Source: Deinococcus frigens DSM 12807
GTDB lineage: Bacteria; Deinococcota; Deinococci; Deinococcales; Deinococcaceae
Assembly: GCF_000701425.1 (NCBI RefSeq)
Contig: NZ_JNIW01000033.1
Span: forward strand, 1 to 40,820
Length of the DNA stretch: 40,820 nt
Reading direction: 5' to 3'
A model generated the notes under the pieces. The model was not told the origin of the DNA. It saw only the letters and a list, made by a program, of their open reading frames with translations, and made no database searches. Both the position numbers and the translations under genes were made by a program. This document shows, piece by piece, positions 1 through 12,955 of this stretch. Each line of letters begins with the position of its first letter. Within the stretch, counting starts at the first letter, position 1.

Positions 1-2
1 CT

Positions 3-260
3 ACGGTGGCACTGGAGAACCACTGGAATGCCTCATCCTTTGCGCTGAGCCTGGGACGGGCAGAGGTTTTGCTGGAGGCCAACGGCCTCCAGCAACGTCC
101 CGCCACTTCACGAGTGTTTTCCTATGAGGACATCAAACGACGGGCCTACAACCGACTCCTGGCCTGGCGAATTTTGAGCAATCTGGGTCTTCAGTCGCGA
201 TTTACTGAATTAGAAAAACACCCGTCTAGGCCGCTGGATTTGGGGGTTAAGGCAGCCTGA
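3..260 (+). CDS. C-terminal fragment of an unidentified protein, possibly a transposase
   Basis: The reading frame is open from the left edge of the window, so the true start may lie outside; the first possible start inside is the GTG at 6. About 85 residues are visible, ending in LGVKAA before a TGA at 258-260. The stretch rich in Arg, Tyr and Leu around residues 40-62 (DIKRRAYNRLLAWRILSNLG) has the feel of the helical tail of a DDE transposase, but no catalytic residue is in view. GC content is lower than in the genes to its right. The downstream neighbours are broken genes, which fits a mobile-element-rich edge. Function is not recognised; transposase remnant is only a guess. Confidence 0.4.
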   Translation, partial: TVALENHWNASSFALSLGRAEVLLEANGLQQRPATSRVFSYEDIKRRAYNRLLAWRILSNLGLQSRFTELEKHPSRPLDLGVKAA

Positions 261-313
261 ATCCGGCTAAAAGTGTCCGAACCATTGATGGGCCGTCCAG
301 CCTCAGCTCAACC

Positions 314-967
314 CTAACCCAGCGGCAACTCGTCCAGGTGGGCCAGCCAGTCCAGCGGATCGTTATAAATCTTGATGGCCCCGTCCAGCCGCTCATCGCC
401 GCCGCAGCGCAGGGCCACGGTATCCACGCCGCTGCTGCCCGCACTTTCGATGTCGTAGGGCGTGTCGCCCAGCATCAGGACCTCACCGGCCTTGCGGCCC
501 AGCTTCTTCAGCGCCGCCTTCACGATGTCCGGGGCGGGCTTGGAGTCCTCCACATCCGAGGCGGTCGTGCGCTGCGGCACCAGATCGGCCACGTCCGCGC
601 GCATCAGCAGGGCCTCCACCACCTCCGCGTCGCCCGAGGTCCCGATGATCAGATCCAGACCGCGCCGCCGCAGTTCCTCCACCAGCTTGCGCACGCCCGG
701 CTGCGCGCGGACGGTGGGCAGCTCGCCGCGCTGAAAGTGATCCTTCTAGGCGCGGGAGAGCTGCTCGTACTGTTCGCCCTCCGGCTGCACCCCGGTCAGG
801 CGCGGCACCAGTTGATCGCCGCCCATGCCGATCAGGGGCCGCACGTCAGCAAAAGATACCGAAAACCCGCCGTCTGAAAAAGCGTGAACCCAGGCACGAG
901 CGTGGGCGTCGTTGCTGTCCACCAGCGTGCCGTCCAGATCGAGGATGATGGCGTGGTAAGGGGTCAT
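314..967 (-). pseudogene. HAD-superfamily phosphatase (phosphoglycolate phosphatase-like) with an in-frame amber codon
   Basis: Read on the minus strand this is one frame of 218 codons interrupted once, by TAG at 748-746. The upstream part (73 residues) has HAD motif I, DLDGT with Asp10 and Asp12. The downstream part has motif II (GTSGD), the motif III lysine (EDSKPAPD) and motif IV (MLGDTPYDI). The 17 codons between the stop and the next ATG read as normal protein (KDHFQRGELPTVRAQPG), so a single base change explains the break. A full product would be about 217 residues, a normal length for this family. Either half alone lacks essential motifs. Internal restart at the ATG at 694 would give a piece without the nucleophile. 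Very likely inactive unless the amber is a sequencing error. Confidence 0.85.
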
Positions 968-1640
968 GGCCGCCAGGGTAACGGCGGCGCGGGGGCGGCA
1001 GATGGGCGGCGCTTGGCCGGGGCTTTATGGCGAGGTCTGGCCCGGCCTTCAATCCAGCGCCGCCGCCGCGCAGCGCCCCGCCACCCGTCCGCTGAACAGG
1101 CAGCCGCCTAGAAAGGTGCCTTCCAGCGAGCGGTAGCCGTGCATCCCGCCGCCGTCGAAACCCGCGACCTCCCCTGCCGCGTACAGCCCCGGCATCGGCT
1201 GACCGTCTGGCCGGAGCACGCGCGCCTGCAAATCGGTTTCCAGGCCGCCCAGCGTTTTGCGGGTGAGGATGTTCAGCCTGACGGCGATCAGCGGCCCCGC
1301 AGCCGGGTCCAGCAGCGGCGCGGGCTTGACGATGCGGATCAATCTCTCGTTGATCAGGGCACGCGCGCCGCGCACCATCGCCAGTTGCGGGTCCTTGCCG
1401 AACACGTTGGCCATCTGGAGGTCCCGGTCCGCCACCTCCCGCGCCACCGTCCCGAACTCCACCGCGTCATGGCCAGTCAGCTCGTTCATGCCGCGCACCA
1501 GGTCAGGCAGGCTGTCCCGCACGACAAAATCCGCGCCCTGGTCCATAAATGCCTGTACCGAGGGCGACACCTTTTTGCCCAGCCGCCCGGCCACCTTGCG
1601 CCAGTCGCGGTCCGTCAGATCGAGGTTCTGTTCACTGCCT

Positions 1641-1775
1641 TTTAGGATGACGGAATACGGAGTCAGTAGGCTCTCAGATTTGAGACGTGGTGGACACGCA
1701 AAAACGCCCGGTGAGGGCGATTGGGGCAGGCTAGCCGGGATACGGTGAGCCGTCTAAATCTTCTTGCTTGCCCCT
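1641..1775 (-). repeat. 135-bp inserted structured element inside the flavoprotein gene
   Basis: This interval is extra compared with the reconstructed gene. AGG is found at both edges (minus strand, 1775-1773 and 1640-1638), so a 2-3 bp target duplication is possible. It contains several small palindromes: GGCTAGCC, TCTCA-GATT-TGAGA, and CGCCC-TCACC-GGGCG followed by TTTTT on the minus strand. It encodes no protein. The size and the hairpins fit the small non-autonomous repeats known from Deinococcus genomes, but identity to a named family was not tested. Confidence 0.65.
1700..1719 (-). terminator. Terminator-like hairpin within the inserted element
   Basis: On the minus strand a perfect 5-bp stem CGCCC / GGGCG with a 5-nt loop TCACC is followed at once by five T residues. 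It lies inside the insertion that breaks the flavoprotein gene and points in the same direction as that gene, so the insertion could stop both translation and transcription. The stem is short, so strength is uncertain. Confidence 0.5.
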
Positions 1776-2996
1776 GAAAGAGTGAACTCCTTCTTGATGA
1801 TCGCCCGGTTCAGCACGAACCAGGTGTACGGGTAACCGTGCGTGGTGATGTGTTGCAGCGTGCCCAGGGTATCGAAGCCGGGGTAGTTGGGGTAGGGCAG
1901 GCGGGTGCCGTCCGGCGCGAGCCACAGGCTGCTGGGGCCAGGCAGGATACGGATGCCGTGCATGGGCCAGACCGGGTTCCAGTTGCGAATGCCCTCGGTG
2001 TAGTGCCACATGCGGTCCCGGTTGATCAGGTGCGCGCCCGCCGCCTCGGCCATCTGTTGCGCCGCGCCGTCCACATGCTTCGGCACGCCGGAAATCATGA
2101 CCTCGGGCGCGGGGCCGAGGCGCTGTGTGGGCCAGTTCTTCCGCACCAGTTCCTGATTGCCGCCGATGCCGCCGGCAGTGAGAATGACGGCCCCCGCGTT
2201 CAGATCAAAGCCGTCCACCACCACCCTTGAACTCTGCTCGCCGCGCAACACGTCCGACACTTCCAGCACGTCGCCGTGAACGCCATGCACCACGCCGCCT
2301 GAGATATTCAGGCCACGGACGCGGTGGCGGAACTTGAAGGCGATGCGCCCCGCCGCCACATGCTCCCGCACCCGGCGCTCGAACGGTTCCACCACCCCTG
2401 GCCCGGTGCCCCAGGTGATGTGAAAACGCGGCACGCTGTTGCCGGGGCCAGATGCGCCCTGCCCGCCGCGCTCGGCCCAGCCCACGCCGGGAAAGAAGCG
2501 CACGCCCTGCGACGCCAGCCAGCCGTACTTTTCCCCAGCGGCAAAGTCCACGTAGGCTTCGGCCCATTTGCGGGGCCAGTAATCCTCCGGGCGGTCAAAT
2601 CCTGCGGTACTCTGCCAGTCGCGCCAGGCCAGCTCATGGCTGTCACGGATGCCTAAACGCCGTTGCTCAGGCGTATTGATCGCGAAAAGCCCCCCGAAGG
2701 ACCAGAACGCCTGCCCGCCCAGGTTCTGCTCGCCCTCCTGGTCCAGCAGCAGCACGCGCTTTCCCGCGTCGGCGGCCTCGGCGGCGGCCACCAGCCCGGC
2801 CAGGCCCGCGCCGATCACGATGATGTCGGTGTATTGGGTCGTCACGCTTTGAGTGGTCATGGGGTCTCCTCCAGGCCGGTGGTCCGCCTGACGGTGAAAA
2901 ATTGAGATGGGCCATTGTGCCGCACCGCCGCACCCGTTTGAAGCGAGGCTCAACGCTTTTTGAGACAACCCGGAGGGGAACAGCCGCCGCGCCCGC

Positions 2997-3002
2997 TAAG
3001 GT
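2997..3002 (+). promoter_or_regulatory. Candidate leaderless -10 hexamer TAAGGT
   Basis: TAAGGT ends 5 nt before the ATG at 3008, and no Shine-Dalgarno sequence sits in that gap. The same arrangement recurs at several other genes in this window. No convincing -35 box was found. Confidence 0.35.
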
Positions 3003-3007
3003 CAGGC

Positions 3008-3367
3008 ATGGCATACCAGGCAAAATTGAAGGGCGGGCAGACCGTCGTGCTGGAGAATCAGGGCGACCAGACTGTGATTCGCGTCAGCAGCGGCGGCCAG
3101 CGCCAGAGCAGCAGCGCCACCACAGGCGCGTGGAAGGAGTCCCCCACCCTGTTTCAGACGGATGACGGCGCGGTGGTGGAGGTTCACACCGGAGACGGTT
3201 CAGTCTATTTCCAGCTTGGGCAGGGGCAGTTGCATTCGCTGGATCAGGCCCCCCCGCTGGAAGGGGCCAGACACCTGGAGCTGGAGGATGTGGCAGATGG
3301 CACCGGCCAGAGCGAGATGAAACCGATGACGCCCATGAAACCCCTCAAACCGATGCAGCCGATGTGA
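3008..3367 (+). CDS. Small conserved-looking protein with Met-Lys-Pro tail
   Basis: 119 residues starting MAYQAKLKGGQTVVLENQGD. The first 100 residues look like a compact beta-rich domain: short alternating hydrophobic strands and a Ser/Gln/Thr-rich loop at about residues 28-42. There is no signal peptide, membrane segment or cysteine. The last 16 residues are a periodic methionine/proline tail, MKPMTPMKPLKPMQPM. I recall hypothetical cyanobacterial proteins with a similar head and MKPM tail, but could not check this. The gene stands alone between the divergent broken flavoprotein gene and the xdh operon. Coding status is supported by GC-rich codon use, the ATG context and the orderly repeat. 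Function unknown; metal binding or oxidant scavenging by the Met-rich tail is speculation. Confidence 0.75.
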   Translation: MAYQAKLKGGQTVVLENQGDQTVIRVSSGGQRQSSSATTGAWKESPTLFQTDDGAVVEVHTGDGSVYFQLGQGQLHSLDQAPPLEGARHLELEDVADGTGQSEMKPMTPMKPLKPMQPM

Positions 3368-3417
3368 CGGTCCTTTCACTGTCTTTTTAGACCGGGTCCA
3401 GCCCTGTGCCAGGGGTC

Positions 3418-3446
3418 TTGGCAAACCAGATACTTAGGCGTAGAAT
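3418..3446 (+). promoter_or_regulatory. Sigma-A-like promoter of the purine catabolism operon
   Basis: TTGGCA at 3418-3423 and TAGAAT at 3441-3446 are separated by exactly 17 bp. This is the best -35/-10 pair upstream of xdhA and predicts transcription from about 3453. A small hairpin CCCTG-TGC-CAGGG at 3402-3414 lies just upstream of the -35 box and could be part of a regulator site. Confidence 0.6.
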
Positions 3447-3452
3447 CAAATC

Positions 3453-3596
3453 ACATCAAACTAGGTTGCTGTTCTGCATGGATAACCAGCGACCCGCCCT
3501 GTTCATCACCGGCGTGAACCATGCACCTGATTTCCTATGGAAATCTGGGTGCAATGGAACGCCGGTTTTGTCGTGTTACGAGGAAAGGAGGAGGGC
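3453..3596 (+). other. About 144-nt 5' leader of the xdh operon
   Basis: If the promoter at 3418-3446 is used, the mRNA has a leader of about 144 nt before the xdhA ATG. It ends in a strong Shine-Dalgarno stretch, AGGAAAGGAGG at 3581-3591. A short reading frame begins at the ATG at 3478 and overlaps the xdhA start in another frame, but its composition is not convincingly coding. No known riboswitch fold was recognised by eye. Confidence 0.35.
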
Positions 3597-5018
<1,422 letters not shown>

Positions 5019-5081
5019 TTCTGATTGGTTCAGACCTCTCTGCGACATCCAACGCCCAGACCCTTCACCGGAGGTGACCCC

Positions 5082-7439
<2,358 letters not shown>

Positions 7440-7453
7440 GCCGTTGATGGTGG

Positions 7454-7490
7454 CTCCCCCTCCCCAGCCCTCTGCCACGGGGAGGGAGGG
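7454..7490. repeat. Intergenic hairpin of the CCCTCCCC type
   Basis: CCCTCCCC at 7458-7465 pairs with GGGGAGGG at 7479-7486 across a 13-nt loop, in the xdhB-xdhC gap. It resembles the hairpins at 15242-15363 and 16925-17048 and so may be one copy of a dispersed intergenic repeat. It may stabilise the upstream mRNA or attenuate read-through. Confidence 0.5.
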
Positions 7491-7532
7491 CGTTGAAGGC
7501 CCTGTTGCAGTCCTCTCCCGCCACCCAGTCTC

Positions 7533-8375
7533 ATGAACTGGCTCTCTGCCGTTCAACACCTCACCGAGACTTCCACGCCCGGCGTGCTGGTCACCGTCGC
7601 CGCCGTGCGGGGCCATGCGCCGCGCGAGGCGGGGGCCAAGATGGTGGTCAGCGCGGACGCGAGCTGGGACAGCGTGGGTGGCGGCAACCTGGAGGCCACC
7701 GCCGCCGAGCGGGCGCGGGCCATGTTAAACGTGTCGGCCACCACGCCAGAACTGCTGACCCTGCGCCTGACCGATGGGGCCAGCAACGAACACGGACGCC
7801 AGTGCTGCGGCGGCGAGGTCACGCTGCTGCTGGAACCCCTCCAGACAGTACGCCCGCACATCGCCATCTTCGGCGTCGGGCATGTGGGGCTGGAGCTGGG
7901 GCGCATCCTGTCGCGGCTGCCGCTGAACCTGCATCTGGTGGATTCGCGCGCGGCGCAACTGACCTCGGAACGGCTGGCCCCGCTGATGGACGGCGCGGCG
8001 CGGGTGGAAGTTCACCACTCCCCCATCCCTGAAATGACGCTGCACGAGCTTTCGCCGGGCGCTCACATCCTGATCCTGACGCATGACCACGCCGAGGACG
8101 CCGCCCTGTGCGACGCGGCGCTGAGGCGGCCCGATCTGGGTTTTATCGGGCTGATCGGCTCCAGCGTCAAGTGGCTCCGCTTTCAGGACCAACTGCGGCG
8201 CGAGGGGCACGGCGACGTGGACCTGGCGCGCATCACCACCCCCATCGGCCTGCCGGGCATGGCGGGCAAGACGCCTGCCGTGATCGCCCTCAGCGTGGCC
8301 GCGCAACTCGTGCAGCGGCTGGAAGCCGATCAGGCCGCCGCCCTCCCCGCTCCCCTGATTCAGAGGCAACCATGA
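7533..8375 (+). CDS. xdhC: Xanthine dehydrogenase accessory protein XdhC
   Basis: 280 residues. XdhC family proteins bind the molybdenum cofactor, promote its sulfuration and insert it into XdhB. The N-terminal XdhC/CoxI domain includes PREAGAKMVV and VGGGNLEA and the typical HGRQCCGGEV at about residues 88-97. The C-terminal part is a Rossmann-like domain beginning IAIFGVGHVGLELGRIL and ending near GLPGMAGKTPAVIALSVAAQLV. The start at 7533 gives the usual N-terminus MNWLSAVQHL. Its TGA overlaps the start of the guanine deaminase gene as ATGA, so the two are probably translationally coupled. Its place after xdhAB is standard for these operons. Confidence 0.93.
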   Translation: MNWLSAVQHLTETSTPGVLVTVAAVRGHAPREAGAKMVVSADASWDSVGGGNLEATAAERARAMLNVSATTPELLTLRLTDGASNEHGRQCCGGEVTLLLEPLQTVRPHIAIFGVGHVGLELGRILSRLPLNLHLVDSRAAQLTSERLAPLMDGAARVEVHHSPIPEMTLHELSPGAHILILTHDHAEDAALCDAALRRPDLGFIGLIGSSVKWLRFQDQLRREGHGDVDLARITTPIGLPGMAGKTPAVIALSVAAQLVQRLEADQAAALPAPLIQRQP

Positions 8376-9724
8376 CCCCCACCCTGTACCGCGCCGCCTT
8401 CATGCACACGCCCTCCAGCCCCTTCACGGACGCCGACGCCCTGCACGTCGAGGAGGACGGCGGACTGCTGGTAAACGGCGGCGTGATCGTCCAGAGCGGT
8501 GATTTTGCCGGGCTGCGCGCCGCACACCCGGAAGCAGCAGTCCACGATCTGCACGGCGGGGTGTTGCTGCCGGGTTTTATCGACACCCACGTTCATTACC
8601 CACAGGTCCGCGTGATCGGCGGGCTGGGCCGCCCGCTGCTGGACTGGCTGGAACACGTCACCCTGCCCGAGGAGGCGCGGCTGGCTGACCCGGCCTACGC
8701 CCGCGCCGTCGCAAAGGATTTCCTGCACGGCCTGCGCTGCAACGGCACCACCACCGCGCTGGTCTTCGGCTCGCACTTTAAAGGGGCGATGGACCTGTTC
8801 TTTGAGGAAGCCGCGCAGACGGGCCTGCGAACGGTGGCGGGGCTGGTGGTCAGTGACCGCATGTTGCGCCCCGAACTGCACACCACCCCCGATCTGGCCT
8901 ACAGCGAGGGCCGGGCGCTGATCGAGCGCTGGCACGGTGTGGGCCGCGCGCGTTACGCCGTCACGCCGCGGTTTAGCCTGTCGGCCAGCGAGGGCATTCT
9001 GGACGCCTGCGCCGCGCTGGTCAGCGAGTACCCGGACGTGCATTTCACCTCCCACATCAACGAAAACGTGCGCGAGGTCCAGACCGTCAGGGAACTGTTT
9101 CCGGGCCGCCTGGACTACCTGGACACCTATGACCGTGCCGGGCTGCTGGGACGGCGCAGCGTGCTGGCTCACAACATCCACACCACCGACCGCGAGCTGG
9201 GCCAGATGGCCGCGCACCACTGCACCGCCGCGCATTGCCCGTGCAGCAACTCGGCGCTGGGCAGCGGCCCCTTTCCCCTGAAGCGCCACTTAGCGGCGGG
9301 CGTGCATGTCGCCCTGGGCACCGACGTGGGCGGCGGCACCGGCTTCTCGCTGCTCAAGGAGGGCTTGCAGGCGTACTTCATGCAGCAGCTTCTGGGCGAG
9401 GACGGCCTGCCCCTCACGCCCGCGCACCTGCTGTACCTGTGTACGCGGGCCGGGGCCGAGGCGCTGGACATGCACGGTCAGATCGGGGATTTCAGCGCGG
9501 GCAAGGCGTTTGATGCCGTGTGGCTGTGTCCGCCGCAGGGCAGCACATTAGAGGCCATTCTGGACCACGCCAGCAGCCCTTCCGAGACCCTGGCCGCGCT
9601 GTTCGCGGGCGGCACGCAGGCCGATGTGGCGCAGGTCTGGGTGGGCGGGGGCGAGGTCTACGCCCGGCCCGGCCTCAGCAGTTCCGAATCCGTTCCAAAA
9701 CAATCGCCTGTCCTGGCGTCGTAA
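8372..9724 (+). CDS. guaD: Guanine deaminase
   Basis: 450 residues, the usual length of amidohydrolase-type guanine deaminase, which converts guanine to xanthine and ammonia and so feeds xanthine dehydrogenase. The metal-binding entry motif PGFIDTHVHYPQ lies near residue 70. It is followed by TPRFSLSAS, HINENVREV, the zinc-ligand-bearing AHNIHTTDRE, HCPCSNSALGSG and the late-strand aspartate in GTDVGGGTGFS, all in family order. The ATG at 8372 overlaps the xdhC stop (ATGA); longer in-frame extensions run back through xdhC and are unlikely. Other cyclic amidohydrolases (for example chlorohydrolase-like enzymes) are related, but the purine-operon context and the HCPCSNSALGSG stretch favour guanine deaminase. 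Confidence 0.93.
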   Translation: MTPTLYRAAFMHTPSSPFTDADALHVEEDGGLLVNGGVIVQSGDFAGLRAAHPEAAVHDLHGGVLLPGFIDTHVHYPQVRVIGGLGRPLLDWLEHVTLPEEARLADPAYARAVAKDFLHGLRCNGTTTALVFGSHFKGAMDLFFEEAAQTGLRTVAGLVVSDRMLRPELHTTPDLAYSEGRALIERWHGVGRARYAVTPRFSLSASEGILDACAALVSEYPDVHFTSHINENVREVQTVRELFPGRLDYLDTYDRAGLLGRRSVLAHNIHTTDRELGQMAAHHCTAAHCPCSNSALGSGPFPLKRHLAAGVHVALGTDVGGGTGFSLLKEGLQAYFMQQLLGEDGLPLTPAHLLYLCTRAGAEALDMHGQIGDFSAGKAFDAVWLCPPQGSTLEAILDHASSPSETLAALFAGGTQADVAQVWVGGGEVYARPGLSSSESVPKQSPVLAS

Positions 9725-9808
9725 CGCTGGTCTGTCCCCTCCCGATTCACTGAAAACATCTTCACGCACAGCTCTTGAGGCAATGCCACAACGAGCCAAG
9801 GAGAACCC

Positions 9809-11214
<1,406 letters not shown>

Positions 11215-11218
<4 letters not shown>

Positions 11219-11526
11219 GGGTTCAGAAAGTCCAACATCACACACACTCGCCGATAAGCGGGGCCGGGGATGCACCGTGGTCCCGCCCTCTCTTGCCGTA
11301 TTCGCGGGCGTTTCAGGGCGGGCATCTGGAACATGCCATCGGACCGGATCATCAGCGCAGCCAACTGGGCTGTCTTGGAAAGGAGATAGAGCCGCGCCGC
11401 AGAGGCGTAGAACATTGATCCGAATGACAGCATCAGAGAAAAGACAACTGGAAGCTTCCGTTCCCCCAGATGCTCGGCAAAATTCACCCACTCGGTTCGG
11501 TCAACAGCAAGCCGCTCTTTTGACAA
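11215..11526 (-). CDS. Doubtful small reading frame, possible gene remnant
   Basis: The 319-bp gap between the permease and the flavin monooxygenase holds one 103-codon minus-strand frame starting at TTG (11526), 11 bp after the monooxygenase stop. Its middle has a hydrophobic stretch (LPVVFSLMLSFGSMFYASAARLYLL), but the C-terminal third is Arg/Pro-rich and looks like chance translation. There is no clear ribosome-binding site, and the region is less GC-rich than its neighbours. It may be a decayed foreign gene or no gene at all. Nothing else is recognised in the gap. Confidence 0.2.
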
Positions 11527-11537
11527 ATGCTCTCAAT

Positions 11538-12590
11538 TCAAGACCGCCCACCCGCCACCGCCTGCCCCCCGTGGACCAGCGGCGCGACCTGCGTTCCCAG
11601 CCGTTCTATGCCGCGCAGCATTTCGGCGTGGGGCAGCAGCACATTGGTCATCTGGAAGGTCAGGCGCGACACGCCGCCCAGCACACTGTCGATGTACCGC
11701 ACCTTCTCGGCCACCGCCTGCGGATCGCCGATCAGATAGGGGCCAGTTGGCCCACAGGCCGCGTCGAACTGCTCGCGCGTGGGGGGCTGCCACCCGCGCT
11801 CCCGCCCGATGGTGGTAAACAGGCGTTGATAGCCCGGCCAGAAGGCGTCGGCGGCGGCCCCGTTCGTTTCACCCACGAAGCCGAAGGCATGGACGCCCAC
11901 CTGGAGCTGCTCCGGGGCAAAACCGGCCCGCGCCCCCGCCTGACGGTACAGGTCCACCAGGGGCCGGAACTGCCGGAAATCGCCGCCGATCACGGCCACC
12001 ATGAGGGGTAGCCCCAGCATCCCGGCCCGGACAAACGATTGCGGCGTGCCGCCCACGCCCAGCCAGATCGGCAGCTTTTGCTGTAGGGGGCGTGGGTAGA
12101 TGCCCTGCCCGGTCAGCGCAGCGCGGTGTTGCCCGGACCAGTGGACGTGCGTTTCATCCCGAATTTTCAGCAGCAGCTCCAGCTTCTCGGCAAACAGCGA
12201 GTCGTAGTCGTGAAGGTCCAGGCCGAACAGCGGATACGCCTCCACGAACGATCCCCGGCCCACCACCAGTTCCGCCCGCCCGCGCGACAGCAGGTCCAGC
12301 GTGGCGAAATCCTGGAAGACCCGCACCGGATCGTCGGCGCTCAGGACCGTCACGGCGCTGGTCAGGCGAATACGCTGCGTGCGGGCCGCCGCCGCCGCCA
12401 GAATCAGCGTGGGCGCAGAGTCCAGATACTCCGGACGGTGGTGTTCGCCGATGCCGAAGACGTCGATTCCAGCGCGGTCCGCCGCCTCGATCTCTTCCAG
12501 CAGGTGGCTCAGCCGGTCTGCGGGCGGAAGCATCTCGCCGGTCTGGGGGTCCGCAACCACGGCGGCAAAGCTGTCGATTCCTATTTGCAT
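11538..12590 (-). CDS. LLM-class flavin-dependent oxidoreductase (luciferase-like)
   Basis: 350 residues of the bacterial luciferase-like monooxygenase superfamily, which use reduced FMN or F420 in a TIM barrel. Family landmarks are MQIGIDSFAAV at the start, the segment AGIDVFGIGEHHRPEY (residues about 38-53), ILAAAAARTQRIRLTSAV, the flavin-contact stretch GRAELVVGRGSF, and the C-terminal LIGDPQAVAEKV. The ATG at 12590 is preceded by AGGGAGAA and fits the usual N-terminus; a longer in-frame start upstream is unlikely. The gene is divergent to the molybdopterin oxidoreductase, with 365 bp between them. Substrate unknown. Confidence 0.9.
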   Translation of the reverse strand: MQIGIDSFAAVVADPQTGEMLPPADRLSHLLEEIEAADRAGIDVFGIGEHHRPEYLDSAPTLILAAAAARTQRIRLTSAVTVLSADDPVRVFQDFATLDLLSRGRAELVVGRGSFVEAYPLFGLDLHDYDSLFAEKLELLLKIRDETHVHWSGQHRAALTGQGIYPRPLQQKLPIWLGVGGTPQSFVRAGMLGLPLMVAVIGGDFRQFRPLVDLYRQAGARAGFAPEQLQVGVHAFGFVGETNGAAADAFWPGYQRLFTTIGRERGWQPPTREQFDAACGPTGPYLIGDPQAVAEKVRYIDSVLGGVSRLTFQMTNVLLPHAEMLRGIERLGTQVAPLVHGGQAVAGGRS

Positions 12591-12624
12591 GGGCGTTCTC
12601 CCTGGGCGGTCTGGCGGATCACCT

Positions 12625-12680
12625 CTGTCAAAATCTACTCTGTTTTTCAAAGTGATTTGTATTATGAACAGTATTGCTCC
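12625..12680. promoter_or_regulatory. AT-rich divergent control region
   Basis: The 365-bp gap between the divergent monooxygenase and molybdopterin genes is GC-rich except for this island, which contains TTTTTCAAAGTG, TTTGTATTATG and a repeated GTATT. It is the likely promoter zone of the monooxygenase, though no unambiguous -35/-10 pair stands out. Nearer the molybdopterin gene, TATAAC at 12934-12939 is a possible -10 box, 16 bp before its ATG. The rest of the gap shows nothing recognisable. Confidence 0.35.
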
Positions 12681-12955
12681 GCGCCCGCTCGTCACGGTGT
12701 TGTCGTTGGCCCCTGTCCACCGCCCGTTCCCGGCTGGCCTTCGACATCGGCGGCACTCCGTATGGGCCGCGCTGAGGCTGAACAGGCGGCTCCATCTGGC
12801 TGATCAGGAGTTAAACGCGCCAGCGGGAAACAGCGGTGGGGCCGGAGTTGGATTCCCGGCCTACCCACCGCTCCCTTCTGGGCGGGGCCGCCCTCCGTCC
12901 GCACACGCCCCATGTGCCAGACTGGCGGCACTTTATAACCTCTGGAGGTTCGCCC

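Larger units (their letters stand above)
1049..2860 (-). pseudogene. FAD-binding dehydrogenase (fumarate reductase / ketosteroid dehydrogenase-like), split by a 135-bp insertion
   Basis: The start is ATG at 2860, preceded by GGAGGAG. The N-terminus carries the dinucleotide fold IIVIGAGLAGLVAA, and the remainder matches the large flavoprotein dehydrogenases of about 550 residues that include 3-ketosteroid-dehydrogenase-like proteins. The 5' part stops at TAG 1756-1754, just after the sequence KEFTLSG. The 3' part resumes in the same frame with GSEQNLDLTDRDW and runs to the C-terminal FAD-contact region (GLYAAGEVAGFDGGGMHGY) and TGA at 1049. Removing 135 bp (45 codons) restores KEFTLSGSEQN, the expected continuation, and a product of about 558 residues. 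The inserted codons contain only one stop. Substrate cannot be predicted. As it stands, the product would be truncated and lack the C-terminal FAD/substrate segment. Confidence 0.85.

Noticed and set aside
314..1756. Two neighbouring genes interrupted only by TAG, hinting at amber recoding
   Set aside because: The NCS2 permease gene, livF and the transposase end with TAG at the expected place, and the second TAG lies inside an insertion, so normal stop use with two separate lesions is simpler.
9725..9808. Purine riboswitch before the permease gene
   Set aside because: The gap is only 84 bp and shows no purine-aptamer-like stem pattern; the gene probably belongs to the upstream operon.
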